Below, one piece after another: positions 23,839-33,786 of a DNA stretch of 64,000 bases. Source of the DNA: Linanthus parryae (lineage: Eukaryota > Streptophyta > Magnoliopsida > Ericales > Polemoniaceae); NCBI GenBank assembly GCA_023055425.1, contig JALGPY010000001.1, forward strand, positions 69,168,691 to 69,232,690, written 5' to 3'. The position numbers were made by a program, and so were the translations under genes. Each line of letters opens with the position of its first letter. The stretch's first letter is position 1. Below the pieces are notes generated by a model. That model saw only the letters and a list, made by a program, of their open reading frames with translations. It was not told the DNA's origin and ran no database searches.

Positions 23839-23956
23839 ATGTCAAGGCTTTCTTCTCATATCTTCGAATGGACAGATCAAAATCTGCCTTTAACTTTCTT
23901 GATTTCAGTGGCCGCTAATTCTTCTATTGGTCCCTTATCCGTGACGGATCTACAAG
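23839..23956 (+). CDS. possible orphan first exon, function unknown
   Basis: Begins MSRLSSHIFEWTDQNLPL and runs through a hydrophobic-polar stretch to a candidate donor site, caag|gtgaatg, at 23956-23957. After this the frame turns into AT-rich, hydrophobic, intron-like sequence until 24174. I do not recognise the protein. The next identifiable sequence is a LINE fragment on the opposite strand, so if this was a gene its 3' part is missing from the window. Confidence 0.2.
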
Positions 23957-24169
23957 GTGAATGTTTCTTTGTGATTTTCCAATCATGCTTTTCCTATTGG
24001 ATATCTCATCTTGCTTTGGACAGTGTTCTTTCAAATATCTTTTACGTTATTGAGACCTTAATTGTCCAGATAATAGCAATCAGCATGTTATTGTTATTTT
24101 TGGATCTCCATTTAGCATTGAAGAAACCCTTTATCAATTTTACTTGTGAAGAGCGGAATTGGAAATGGC

Positions 24170-24411
24170 AGTGATGAAGATCCCCATATTTTGTTGGCAT
24201 TGGTGCAACTGAAAAAAATTTGATGCGCACAAGATTCGTTGGCCGGTTCACACAGCGAGCACCATTCAAGTAACAAAAATCTTTTTTTCGGTAAATTATC
24301 CTTAGTTTCCACAATATTTTTGCACAATTTCCAAAAGAAAAATTCATTCAGGAGCTTTATGCATGATGATACTGTGTATTTGTATATTGAGTTATCGCCA
24401 ACTGATATCAA
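24170..24411 (-). pseudogene. LINE zf-RVT fragment
   Basis: On the minus strand, two overlapping frames share a reverse-transcriptase zinc-binding pattern: LCKNIVETKDNLPKK, then a WCSLCEPANESCAHQIFFSC stretch (C-x2-C...C-x2-H...C). A frameshift lies near 24270. It is too short to say which LINE it came from. Confidence 0.6.
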
Positions 24412-26480
24412 GACTTAAATGAACATGGACCATCTGTTGTGTCTCTCCACACTACTACATATTGAAATTCTACATTTACTAGTGGGATTTTCAAGATAAT
24501 CACTGCTTTATCCCCAGATTTTTTTTTTTGTTTAATCATGTATGCATTCACTGAAAATTTGTTTAATTTGTGAGGTTGCGTAACAAGATACTTTCTTCCT
24601 GTAGCGATACAAGTCAATTTATTCCTATAGATTTTTTACCTTTGACAATTACCAGTTGCATTTCTAACATCTTGGTACATTAGTTGTTTAGTTGTAATTA
24701 ATTCTTTCCACAGAAAATGAAAAATCTCTAACTTGAAGCAGCTAAAGGAATTTTTTGCTATGGTAACATTTTTCTTCAACATTTGTGCCAGTAAGGAACC
24801 TGATTTATGCAACAGTTTCTAACATTTTTTTTCCTAGCAAAGCTACTTTAGAATGGTGTAATATCTTTCTTTCAACATTAGTACTCCACCACAATTGAAC
24901 TATATACTTCTGTTTGTTTAAAATAACTGCAAGGAACTTTCAAAAAAATGACTGCAAGGAAATAATATCACAAACATTTCATAAGTTTAAATTGATTGAA
25001 CAATTGATATTAACATAACCTCTGTACCTCTAAAGTTGACAATTGTCTATCTCATCATTCGTTTTGTCCCAAGTAAGTGCTTGAACCAAACTTGAGTTTT
25101 GTTCTTCCCAATTAAGGATGGCACACCCAGATATTTTCCGTGATTGTTTGTATTTCAGACCTGAAATAACTTAAAGATTTGTTGATTTACTTTTTATTTA
25201 TTTATTTGATATTTTTGCTTAACTCTAGATGCCACACAAGGACAGGATATAATTTTATATTTATTCTAGATCCCCACAAGGACTGGATGTAGTTGTAGAT
25301 TAATCTTATATTACCAGTTGATTTGATGCATTACAGTATTCCTCCTGTACTAACATGGTTTTTTGTTGCAATTTTAAAGTGCATTTCTCAAAAAAGTCAT
25401 ACAATCATCTACAACACAACAATTTTGCTATTGAAGATGAATTTTTGCAAGTTTAATTCATTTAAAGGTTCTTCCTGAGGTTGTTTGCTATATTAGAGGC
25501 TGTTCCATACCGTTATTAAAATGGAAAAGAAAATAGGTTTGACGCAAAGTATGATTTTAGATAGAAAACATAATTCAACCATACATGCTTGTAAAAGATC
25601 TCTATTGCAAGCTCTTGCATTTTGAAGTATTAAAGCAAATGAATTGTTACCATGTTTTTGTTTATTCAATATGTGAATTAATTCACTAAAAACAATAACA
25701 TCATCAGCTACTATGCATGTCTCAATAAATGTCATCATATGTGTGATACCTCAAATACAAATCCCAGTCCAGCTCATGTGTTAGAACAATTCAACTAAGC
25801 CAATTTAGATTCAGAACACGTGTCAGGTGCAGTTTAACAAATAGCATTTGCATCAATTAAAAGTATTAATCATTAAATTCATTGCTTGACTACTTTCCAA
25901 ATCAAACTACGAAAGAATTAAATGGTTAATCAAGTCAAACTAAAAAGGAATAGAATGATTAATACTTCTTTATTCATTTAAATGTTATCATTCTTTTTTT
26001 GAGGAAAAATGTTATCAGTTGATTTGTAACAAATGTACTAGGTGTTTACAGCTGCGAAGGCAGAATTTATTGCAGTGAGGTGGATTGGCATTTGTATTTG
26101 AGCAACCACACATATGATGACACAAAATTTATCCAATTTAACTTCAGGGAGCAAGTTAAAATAAGGAAGAATTCAATGACTTCTTCATTATTCATAATAA
26201 TGTCATCTCTGAATGGTCACACATGTATGACAAATTATAAAACTGTTGAGGTGGAGTTTATTTAATGGGCTTGATTTGCCTCTAATAAGCCAAGTATTCA
26301 ATAAAACAAATACAACAGCTAACAAGTTCATGCATAACAGGCAATTACGATTAAAATAATTTCCATGAAAGCACACATTTCAAACCTGGCACTAACAAAA
26401 TGGTAATATCTTAAAGAATATCTCTGAACTTTATCATAATTTATTAGTAGTCCAAATTAGTTACCAAATTTTACAATGGA
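24412..26480. other. AT-rich upstream region of the MADS gene, no gene seen
   Basis: No coding frame above background. At about 25227-25310 there is a degenerate direct duplication (ctagatgccacacaaggacagga / ctagatccccacaaggactgga). The stretch just before 26585 would hold the MADS-box promoter, but I see no unambiguous TATA box or operator. Confidence 0.4.
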
Positions 26481-26584
26481 AAATGCATTATGATTTAAAA
26501 ACTAAGTCTCTTTTCACAAACGACAATTGCTTTAAATTGGTACTAGCTCAACCTTTCTATCCGTGTCGAAGTTCTTTTTTCATC

Positions 26585-27169
26585 ATGGCTAGATCAAAGT
26601 TGAAGTTGGAGTTGATCACCGACAATGGTAAGCGGAAAGTGAGCTTCGTGAAAAGGAGGAGAGGAATTCTCAAAAAAGCACAAGAGCTCAAGACACTATG
26701 TGATGTCAAAGTAGGGGTTATAATATACAGCCCCTATGAGCCTGAACCCAATGTCTGGCCAAGCACTTTGGAGGTCCAAAGGATGGTCTCTGAATTCAAG
26801 CTGATGGCACCGACTCAGCGAAACAATAGAATGATGGACCAAGAAGGGTTCCTTAGGGACAGGATAAGAAAAGTGAAGGAGAAGATTCAGAAGCAACAAA
26901 AAGAGAACAAAGACAAGGAGATGACAAACTTGATGTACGAGTGCATGGGTCGTACTCGAAATGTGGAGGATTTGGCCATGCCAGACTTGCAAAATCTTGG
27001 GAGTACAGTTGATAAGAAGCTGAGGGATATCAATGAGCAAATCGCTTCATTGAGAATGTCCCAGCTTTCACTGATTTCTCAGTCTGCCCCACCTCCACCA
27101 GACGCTGGGGTTAGCAGTGTCAATGAACAAGAGTCAGGCAACGGAGGAGCTGCCTCAACGGCTCACTGA
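26585..27169 (+). CDS. type I (M-gamma) MADS-box transcription factor, AGL80/PHERES-like
   Basis: A 194-residue intronless protein. Residues 1-60 are a MADS box: MARSKLKLELITDNGKRKVS, then a basic helix with KRRRGILKKAQEL, then the core strand CDVKVGVIIYSPYEPEPNVW. The IYSPYxPxPxVWPS ending and the following VQRMVSEFKLM and DQEGFLRDRI segments are characteristic of M-gamma proteins. Residues 95-125 are a basic coiled coil, there is no K domain, and the tail is Pro/Ser/Gly-rich. Known relatives (AGL80, PHE1) are nuclear DNA-binding proteins that dimerise with M-alpha partners and act in the central cell and endosperm. I start at 26585 because the MADS box begins there; the 34 in-frame codons upstream look non-coding. 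No lesion is visible. Confidence 0.88.
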   Translation: MARSKLKLELITDNGKRKVSFVKRRRGILKKAQELKTLCDVKVGVIIYSPYEPEPNVWPSTLEVQRMVSEFKLMAPTQRNNRMMDQEGFLRDRIRKVKEKIQKQQKENKDKEMTNLMYECMGRTRNVEDLAMPDLQNLGSTVDKKLRDINEQIASLRMSQLSLISQSAPPPPDAGVSSVNEQESGNGGAASTAH

Positions 27170-28290
27170 CTGGATAAAAGACGGCGAGGGACAATTCCCA
27201 GTTGGGGATGAAAGCCCTAAAAATGTCTAGACTGGTGCCTTAGTTTATTTTGTTCTCTTTTATTTATTTCATAAATAAGGGGCTCCTTTAGTTGTGAGGG
27301 AGCTGAATTGATTTCTCTGTTTTTATTTTCAAACATCTATTTATGGTAATACATTCCTTTTTTCTTAATACTTTACTGTTTGTGTCAGTATTCTAGGGTG
27401 AATGATACTTCCATTACCCCTTACAAATTTAAATTCTCTGCTACAATAAGTATTCATGTTATAACTCTTTAAAAGTTTTGTGGAACTACAAACCAAACAA
27501 ACTGTATATAATACTAGTACAACACAAACTTTTGAAAGCAAAAAAGGTTATCAAGTACATGTATCAAGTACATTGAAATTGGAAAACCAAAGGCACTCCT
27601 TCACTCATTTTATTCTCGAATTCGAGTTTCTATAAATAATCTGGCACACTCCCCGTTCTGCAGCCGTTGCTAATCAATTGGTATATCCATAATTTGGCCA
27701 ACAAGTTGTTCTCCTTTGTCTTGTTAGATTAAGGCTCCGTTTGGTTGGTGGTAAAACATTTTCCTGCAAAGTGTTTACCCTTGTTTTGGTGATTTGGTGA
27801 TGTTTGATTGGAGGTAAAATATTTTCCTGTAAAATGTTTTCCCTCAAGTGATGTAAAGTGATTTACACATTTCAAATCCGTATGCCATTTTCCGGAGAGT
27901 GAAGGAGCACAAGAACTACTCATACTAACACCTTCATCTTCGCCTAGCCAACTAGTCAGTTATTTTACACACTTGATAGGAAATCAAATGCTCTAAACTG
28001 TTGTAGTTTCTCAATTTGGATGCATAGCTCTATTTACCAATGTTGAATTCTTAAACCACCAGAAAGAAAATAAAAGCTCCAACTTCCGTTGGCGTATCTA
28101 AACCACGAACTTTAAAGGAGGAACACAAGAAATAACACAGTAGTCGTCATCGTTACACTAACAGATTGAAACCCTTTCCTCTATGAGGCATTCTAAAAAC
28201 TAACAGGTATAATAAGCGTTTGCCCTTGCCACTGAGGTGTTTCCTTCTATTGCGGGAATATACCAATGACCTGAAATGAAACCATATATT
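27170..28290. other. MADS 3' flank and spacer
   Basis: An AT-rich 3' flank with possible polyadenylation sequence (ttcataaataagg, 27270-27282). Beyond it lies a degenerate repeat at 27735-27850 and otherwise nothing coding. Confidence 0.45.
27733..27850 (+). repeat. degenerate tandem repeat (gtttggttggtggtaaaacattttcctg)
   Basis: Two or three imperfect copies: gtttggttggtggtaaaacattttcctgcaaa (about 27738), gtttgattggaggtaaaatattttcctgtaaaa (about 27803), and a weaker remainder. The start gctccgtttggttgg resembles the ends of common plant MITE-like elements, but I could not define terminal repeats. Confidence 0.5.
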
Positions 28291-28295
28291 CCTGA

Positions 28296-28713
28296 TGTTG
28301 AATATGACTTGAAGTCAAATGCGGAAAAAGTCAAAGGCGACTAAGAGATTCAGGAAAAAAATTGTTGCTGCAAACTTAGGTAGTTTCTGGGTTGTTTCCT
28401 TATTTGTTCTGTAGTCGTTTTTTGGATGTCTTGGGCACTAAGTCGGTCATATATGTCTATATAAGGGAACTATCTTGTGCCTAAACATTGTGGGTTGTCA
28501 CTATTGGTCATAGTGTGGGTTGTATTCGTGGCGTTTCTCTCTAATAAAACGGGGTTTTCGGGTCGTGTAGGTAGCTAGCACCGAGCTAGTGAACCACGTT
28601 ACATCGGGTGTGTTCTTATGCTATTGTTTTTCATCAACTCATCATTCTCTAAGCTCTGCACGGATCAAAACAAACTGGTATCAGAGCTCTGAAACAGGAG
28701 TTCTGTTACTACA
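28296..28713 (+). repeat. 5' LTR of the non-autonomous element
   Basis: Starts TGTTGAATATGACTTG and ends ctgttactaCA. It has a TATA box (tctatataagg near 28457) and an aataaaa signal near 28546. Close to the 3' end (28677-28691) it contains tggtatcagagctct, a second PBS-like sequence that is inside the LTR. Confidence 0.9.
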
Positions 28714-28716
28714 AAC

Positions 28717-28730
28717 TGGTATCAGAGCTT
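28717..28730 (+). other. primer-binding site (tggtatcagagctt)
   Basis: Initiator methionine tRNA complement, 3 nt after the 5' LTR. The spacing marks this, not the copy inside the LTR, as the functional site for the present element. Confidence 0.85.
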
Positions 28731-28867
28731 GGATTGCGGTGTTCCAAGATCAAGGTTGAGCTATAGGGCTAGGGTTTCACAATCCGTGAAATCCATAGCT
28801 ATTGTTTCGCGATCAAGGTGGACCACGCGTTGGGGGTTACAGATCTGGAAAAGAAGCTGCAGAGAAG

Positions 28868-29100
28868 ATGATTGGGGGGATGACCAAGATCGACAAGTTC
28901 ACGGGGAGAAACAGCTTCTGTCTTTGGAAGATGAAGGTAATTTCTTTGTTGAAGAAGCAAGGCCTGTGGTTGCGATTGGCGAAAGACAAGTGGTCGATAC
29001 AACCACCACCGCTGAGTTTGAGTCTCAGCAAGATGGGATGCGGCAGAGCGCTGCATATGGGGGTTCAGGTAGTCAGGGTTCCGGCGCATTGATGGCGGCC
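28868..29100 (+). pseudogene. truncated copia gag N-terminus
   Basis: The frame starting near MIGGMTKIDKFTGRNSF and continuing CLWKMKVISLLKKQGLW is the DUF4219/gag start of Tnt1-type copia. After about 35 residues the similarity fades and the frame ends at 29092. It could still supply packaging sequence in cis, but not a full capsid protein. Confidence 0.65.
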
Positions 29101-29362
29101 AAGGGAAGCTACGGTGACGTATTTTCAAACAGTAGAGAAAAGAGACACCGGTTGACGAAAGTTGAACTCAGGATCTGCAGGTATCGCTGCAGGTGGAAAG
29201 TACTTCGGAAGATAGTCTAGTTCTCTTAGCCCCGTTGGGGGGCATGGAATATGTGCTGTTGACGAGGAGGCGGAATTGGCATGGGGGAGATTCTGACGAG
29301 GGACACGACACATGTGAGACGTGCAAGGGGGAGCGGATGAGGCGCGCAAGGGGCCGATATTT

Positions 29363-29655
29363 GCAGGAATTCGATGGGAATCGGAGAAATTTTGCAAAAC
29401 GTTGCAGGAATTCGGTGGGAATTGGAGAAACGTGTTGGGGGATTTTGTTGTAGGGACTCGGTGTGAATCGGAACAACAAACGATTTTTTTGTAGGAACTC
29501 GGTGGGAGTTGGAACAACAAGAAAGGGGATTCGATTTCAGGAACTAGACCGTAGTTGGAGCATCGATAGGGTTCGATTGCAGGAACTAGACGGGAGTTGG
29601 AGCATTGCTGGGGGCACTCGTTGTAGGATCTTGGCAAAGATGGAACAACTTGTGA
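29363..29655 (+). repeat. seven-copy interior repeat with alternating 41/46-bp spacing
   Basis: A core of about 27 bp like gcaggaactcggtgggagttggaacaa starts at 29363, 29404, 29450, 29491, 29537, 29579 and 29623. The steps are 41, 46, 41, 46, 42 and 44 bp, so the larger unit is about 87 bp. Copies differ by several bases each. The repeats occupy most of the DNA where gag-pol would begin. Confidence 0.85.
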
Positions 29656-29730
29656 ATTTGGGGTTATCGGAGGAGAGAAGCATCGGTTCAGGTTCGGGTT
29701 GCAGAGATGATTCAAGTAAAGGTGAATATT

Positions 29731-30148
29731 TGTTGAATATGACTTGAAGTCAAAGGCGGCAAAATTCAAAGGCGGCTAAGAGATTTAGGAAACAAATTGG
29801 GGCGGCAAACTTTGGCAGTTTCTGGGTTGTTTCCTTATTTGTTCTATAGTCGTTTTTGGGATGTCTTGGGCACTAAGTCGGTCATATATGTCTATATAAG
29901 GGACCTAGCTCGTGCCAAAACATTGCGGGTTGTCACTAGTGGCCATAGTGTGAATTGTATTCTTGGCCTTTTTCGCTAATAAAACGGGGTTTTCGGGTCG
30001 TGGAGGTAGCTAGCACAGTGCTAGTGAACCACGTTATATCGCGTGTGTCCTTGTGCTATTGTTTTTCATCAATTCATCATTCTCTAAGCTCTGCCAGGAT
30101 CAAAACAAACTGATATCAGAGCTCTAAAACAGGAGTTCTGTTACAACA
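29731..30148 (+). repeat. 3' LTR of the non-autonomous element
   Basis: 418 bp, starts TGTTGAATATGACTTG after purine-rich gtaaaggtgaatatt and ends ctgttacaaCA. Same TATA and aataaaa signals as the 5' copy. Its PBS-like sequence is mutated to tgatatcagagctct. Confidence 0.9.
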
Positions 30149-30153
30149 CCTGA

Positions 30154-30339
30154 TGTTATACCACACAAAATAAATAAATAAAAGCTTTCTTTCTCCTACC
30201 AAAGAAAAAGCCAGCGTAATTGATGGCTTGGGGATTCTCACTGCTTCAGGATAGTTGAAACAAGGTAAAACAAGGGTTAACAAACCCGATAATTTACCTT
30301 CTTTTTACTATCCCTTGCTTCCGAGTTCTGGAACATTCA
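30154..30339. other. spacer between two LTR elements
   Basis: Less than 200 bp of unassigned DNA separates the two complete LTR elements. It should be continuous with the sequence before 28291 and after 41044. Confidence 0.5.
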
Positions 30340-30344
30340 AAGTT

Positions 30345-31854
30345 TGATGACTCACAGACCCTTGAATGTGTTTTGGATGGTAATTGTTTTGAGTGTTGAA
30401 AGACAAAGACAAATACACTGGCAACAAAGCATCTCAGATACTCCAAGGCCTTGAGAAAACTGACAGAGCTTCAAAGCCTTGAGAGTCATTCTTATCCTGC
30501 TGAATGTTATAACATTTTATATTGCTGATTGGATATCTGATTATACACATCAGGGATTTGTTGCATATACTTATGTTTTACATTATCCACATATCTAACA
30601 CAAATGCAGATGATCAGAACAGGGAGACTCAAATTTTTCTGTATTTAACTTTGAAAATCTGTGAAGCAGGTTCAGAGCTTCAAGGCCTTGAGATGTGCCT
30701 TGAGCTGCTGACAGTTTTTACAGAACTAAGTTGATTCTTTCTTGCAGGTTGTGATTCTTATTATTGTGATTATTTATTGACTTCTAAGAGTCTTAAAATT
30801 GTTTTTCATGATTTATATGTGTCAGAAGTTAAATAGATTACTATTCTAATCTTTTAACCAGTTTTATCAGAAACTGGAAAACCAAACAGTCATAGTACTG
30901 TTATATTACTGCATTTTGTTGTTGCCGTGTTTTAATTTTATTGCAGGTTTGTTAAACGTGCAAGAGCAATCTCAACAAACTCTAACGGATATCCACTTAG
31001 AGTTGTTTGAATTTTAGTTGAAAAAAGAAGGAGGACTTGTAGGAGCTGAGATCCTAAAATCTCTCATTCAGTTGCAGCTGGTGGATAAATGAGACTGGTT
31101 TGAATTTAAAAAAAAAGAGGCTTGCAGAATACTCAGAGAAGTGTGAAAAATTCGTGGGAGATCATTCATTCAAACACACAGGGATTCAAGCTTGAATTCA
31201 GATTTCAGAAGATCAAGTCATTCCAGATTCCAGAAGAACACATCCTGGCTTCAATAGCTTATCTCTTCTACTGTGTTCTTCACTTGTTTTGTAACCTGTG
31301 TATCTTTTAAATGTCTTAAACCTCACTTAACCTAGTGGTTGGTTGTTCAAGTGAACAACAAGAGGTTCTTGTTAGCTCAACAATTAGTAGCTGGAACTAG
31401 ATAGGTTTGGAACCACAAGCTATATAGGTGTAAGGGAAATCACTTAGGCTTGAAGATCTAGGGCTGTTTCTGTGTGAGTAATAAGAAGTGTTTGCCCAAT
31501 CCTGGTGGGATTTGATCCCTCAGGCAGATATTAGGTCCATTGGGACTGAACTCTGTAAATTGCTTTGTGTTCTTTACTTTACAGTTTCATTATTATCTGC
31601 TGCACACAATTCAAATCAATCTAGGGTTTATAAGTTGCTTAGAACTGGTAATAGTTCAAGCCCTTGAAGCTTTCTATTTTGCATTTGAAAGTTTTAGACA
31701 GTTTTCTAAAATCTCAAGGCCTTGAGATTTGAGTTTCACACAAAGCTAATCTGTTAAGTTCTAAGTTTTGCCAAAAGTTTCCATACTCTATTCAACCGCC
31801 CCCCCCCCTCTAGAGTATTTAGGTCCTGTAATTAGTCTACATTACACACTTTTA
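30345..31854 (+). repeat. 5' LTR of Sirevirus element 1
   Basis: Starts TGATGACTCACAGACC and ends acacttttA, where the 3' partner has acactttCA; the terminal C is mutated. It has a poly-C tract before tctagagtatttagg (31797-31808) and several copies of the TCAAGGCCTTGA palindrome, the longest a perfect 22-bp palindrome at 31709-31730. Confidence 0.9.
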
Positions 31855-31855
31855 A

Positions 31856-31871
31856 TTGGTATCAGAGCTTG
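31856..31871 (+). other. primer-binding site of Sirevirus element 1
   Basis: ttggtatcagagcttg, initiator methionine tRNA complement, begins 1 nt after the LTR end. Confidence 0.85.
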
Positions 31872-31895
31872 TGTCACTGATATAGATCTAACAAT

Positions 31896-33779
31896 ATGGT
31901 GACTATGAGTAATGTAGGAGATGGTGGATTCTCACAAGGAAGGGCAGCCAACAGACCTCCATTGTTCTGTGGTGATAACTTCATGCACTGGAAGGAATTG
32001 ATGAAGATGTTCATCATAGATCAAGACATGAAAATGTGGTCAATAGTTCAGAATGGTCCTCATGAGTACTATACTACAATTGATGGAGTCAGATGTATCA
32101 AGTCTGAGGAAAATCTTTCAGTTACTAAACTGGAAAAGGTATCAAAAAAGTACAAGGCCATGAATCTATTATACTGTGCTCTTAATGCAGATGATTTCAA
32201 CAGAGTGTCAAATTGCAAGAGTGCCAAAGAAGTATGGGATAAACTGGTTGTGACATATGAAGGAACTATCCAGGTTAAGCAGACCAAAATCAACATACTT
32301 CTGAGGCAATATGAGTTATTCAAGATGAATTCAGATGAGACCATCAAGGAAATGTTCAAAAGATTCACTGATGTGGTGAAGAATCTGGAGTCATTGGGAA
32401 AGAAGTTCTCAAATGAGGAGAAGGTCAGGAAATTTTGAGAAGCTTGCCAAAGGCCAAGTGGGAGCCAAAGACAACAGCCATTGAGGAGGCTTAGGATTTA
32501 AGTCTTCTTCAGCTAGATGATCTACAAGGAAAGCTGCTCACTCATGAAATGTCTATGAAGGATGTGGAAGGAGATTTGAGTGAAAACATCAAGAACTTAG
32601 CACATAAGTCCAAAGACAGCGAAAAGTCTCAAATCCTTGAGACTGAAGATGAGCATGATGATGAAGAGGCTTTAGCATTGATCTCCAAGGCCTTGGCCTG
32701 GATTCTCAAGAAGAAAAGAAATTCTCGTAACAGGGATTACAACAGAGAGAGATCAAGACCTTCAGGCAGCAAGGACTACAAAGGTAAACCTTCATCACAG
32801 TCACATAAAACTAAAGTAATGAATTGTTTTGAGTGTGGTGATGAAGATCATTTAGTAAGGGACTGTCCACAAAAGAAGAAGAACAGGAACTTTCAGAATA
32901 AAGATAGTCACAACAGAAGGAAGAAAGCCATGATGGATTCCTGGAGTGATTCTGAGTCATCAAGTGACTCATACACAGAAGAAGATCAAGCAAACTTATT
33001 CTTCATGGCAAAGCATGATGAGGAAAAATCATAAGACAGACATATTGAAGATATGGTAAAAAAATCTACTTGCTAGTCCTTATGATGTGCTTCCTGAAAT
33101 TCTCAAGAGTATGTTTTTAAATGAGAAAAGTTATAGAATTGAGATTTATGCTTTAAAGATTAAGATTCATGAGCAGGTAATAGAAAACCTGGACCTAGTT
33201 CTTACAAACAAAACTGTTGAAGTTTCAAAGACAAAGCTTGAAAAGGACTTCAAGGCCTTGGACAGCAGGTTCAAAGCCTTGAAGGCACAGATAAAAGAGG
33301 TTGTTGATCAAAACACTCTTTTGACTGAAAGATATGTTGATCTAAAGAATCATTCTGAGAATTTAGAACAACAAATCTGTTCTTTGACTGAGAAACTTCA
33401 AGAGTCTAAGAAGGTCCTAGCTAGTTTTAAAGGCTCAGAAAATAATATGAATCTCATTCTTGGAGGAAGTTTGAAATCAATGCATAAAAGTGGGATTGGC
33501 TACAATCAAAATTTTCCAAAGAAAAGCCAAACTACTTTTGTCAAATCTGGTAACAGACATTCTCCAAAATGTCATTACTGTGGAAAAATTGGTCATGTCA
33601 GATTAACTTGTCCCTTCAGAAGATCAGAACCTCACATTATGAGGAATACTTATCCTTATCAGCTTAAGGGACATGTTAGGCAGATTTGGGTTCCAAAAGG
33701 AATTAGGCCACCAAACATGGCTGATTTTGAGTATGACTCAAACATCTGCACTTGGTCTAACAGCCTGTTGAGGCAATGA
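31896..33779 (+). pseudogene. Sirevirus 1 gag with two CCHC knuckles and a coiled coil
   Basis: Starts at 31896 shortly after the PBS. The first frame has DUF4219/UBN2 capsid-like features (PPLFCGDNFMHWKELMKMFI, then YEGTIQVKQTKINILLRQYE). A one-base loss near 32430 shifts the frame and a TAG follows at about 32493. A first knuckle is at 32825-32866 (C-F-E-C-G-x3-H-x4-C), then an acidic serine stretch. After another stop (33034), 33087-33779 gives a long heptad-like coiled coil and a second knuckle (33571-33612, C-H-Y-C-G-x3-H-x4-C). The protein would package element RNA in cytoplasmic particles. The coiled coil between two knuckles is an unusual layout. Confidence 0.8.
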
Positions 33780-33786
33780 TTTATTT

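Larger units (their letters stand above)
28291..30153 (+). mobile_element. complete non-autonomous copia-type LTR element with TSD cctga
   Basis: The element proper is 28296-30148 (1,853 bp), with two 418-bp LTRs (28296-28713 and 29731-30148) both bounded by TG...CA and flanked by a perfect 5-bp duplication, cctga (28291-28295 and 30149-30153). The LTRs align end to end with roughly one difference in ten by eye, so insertion is old. The 1,017-bp interior keeps only a PBS and a gag N-terminal stub and then a periodic repeat. It has no protease, integrase or RT and must depend on another copia element. Confidence 0.9.

Noticed and set aside
28296..30148. Cassandra-type TRIM with 5S rRNA-derived LTR
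   Set aside because: The LTRs show no 5S rRNA internal promoter boxes that I can recognise and have an ordinary TATA box; the element is also longer than a typical Cassandra.
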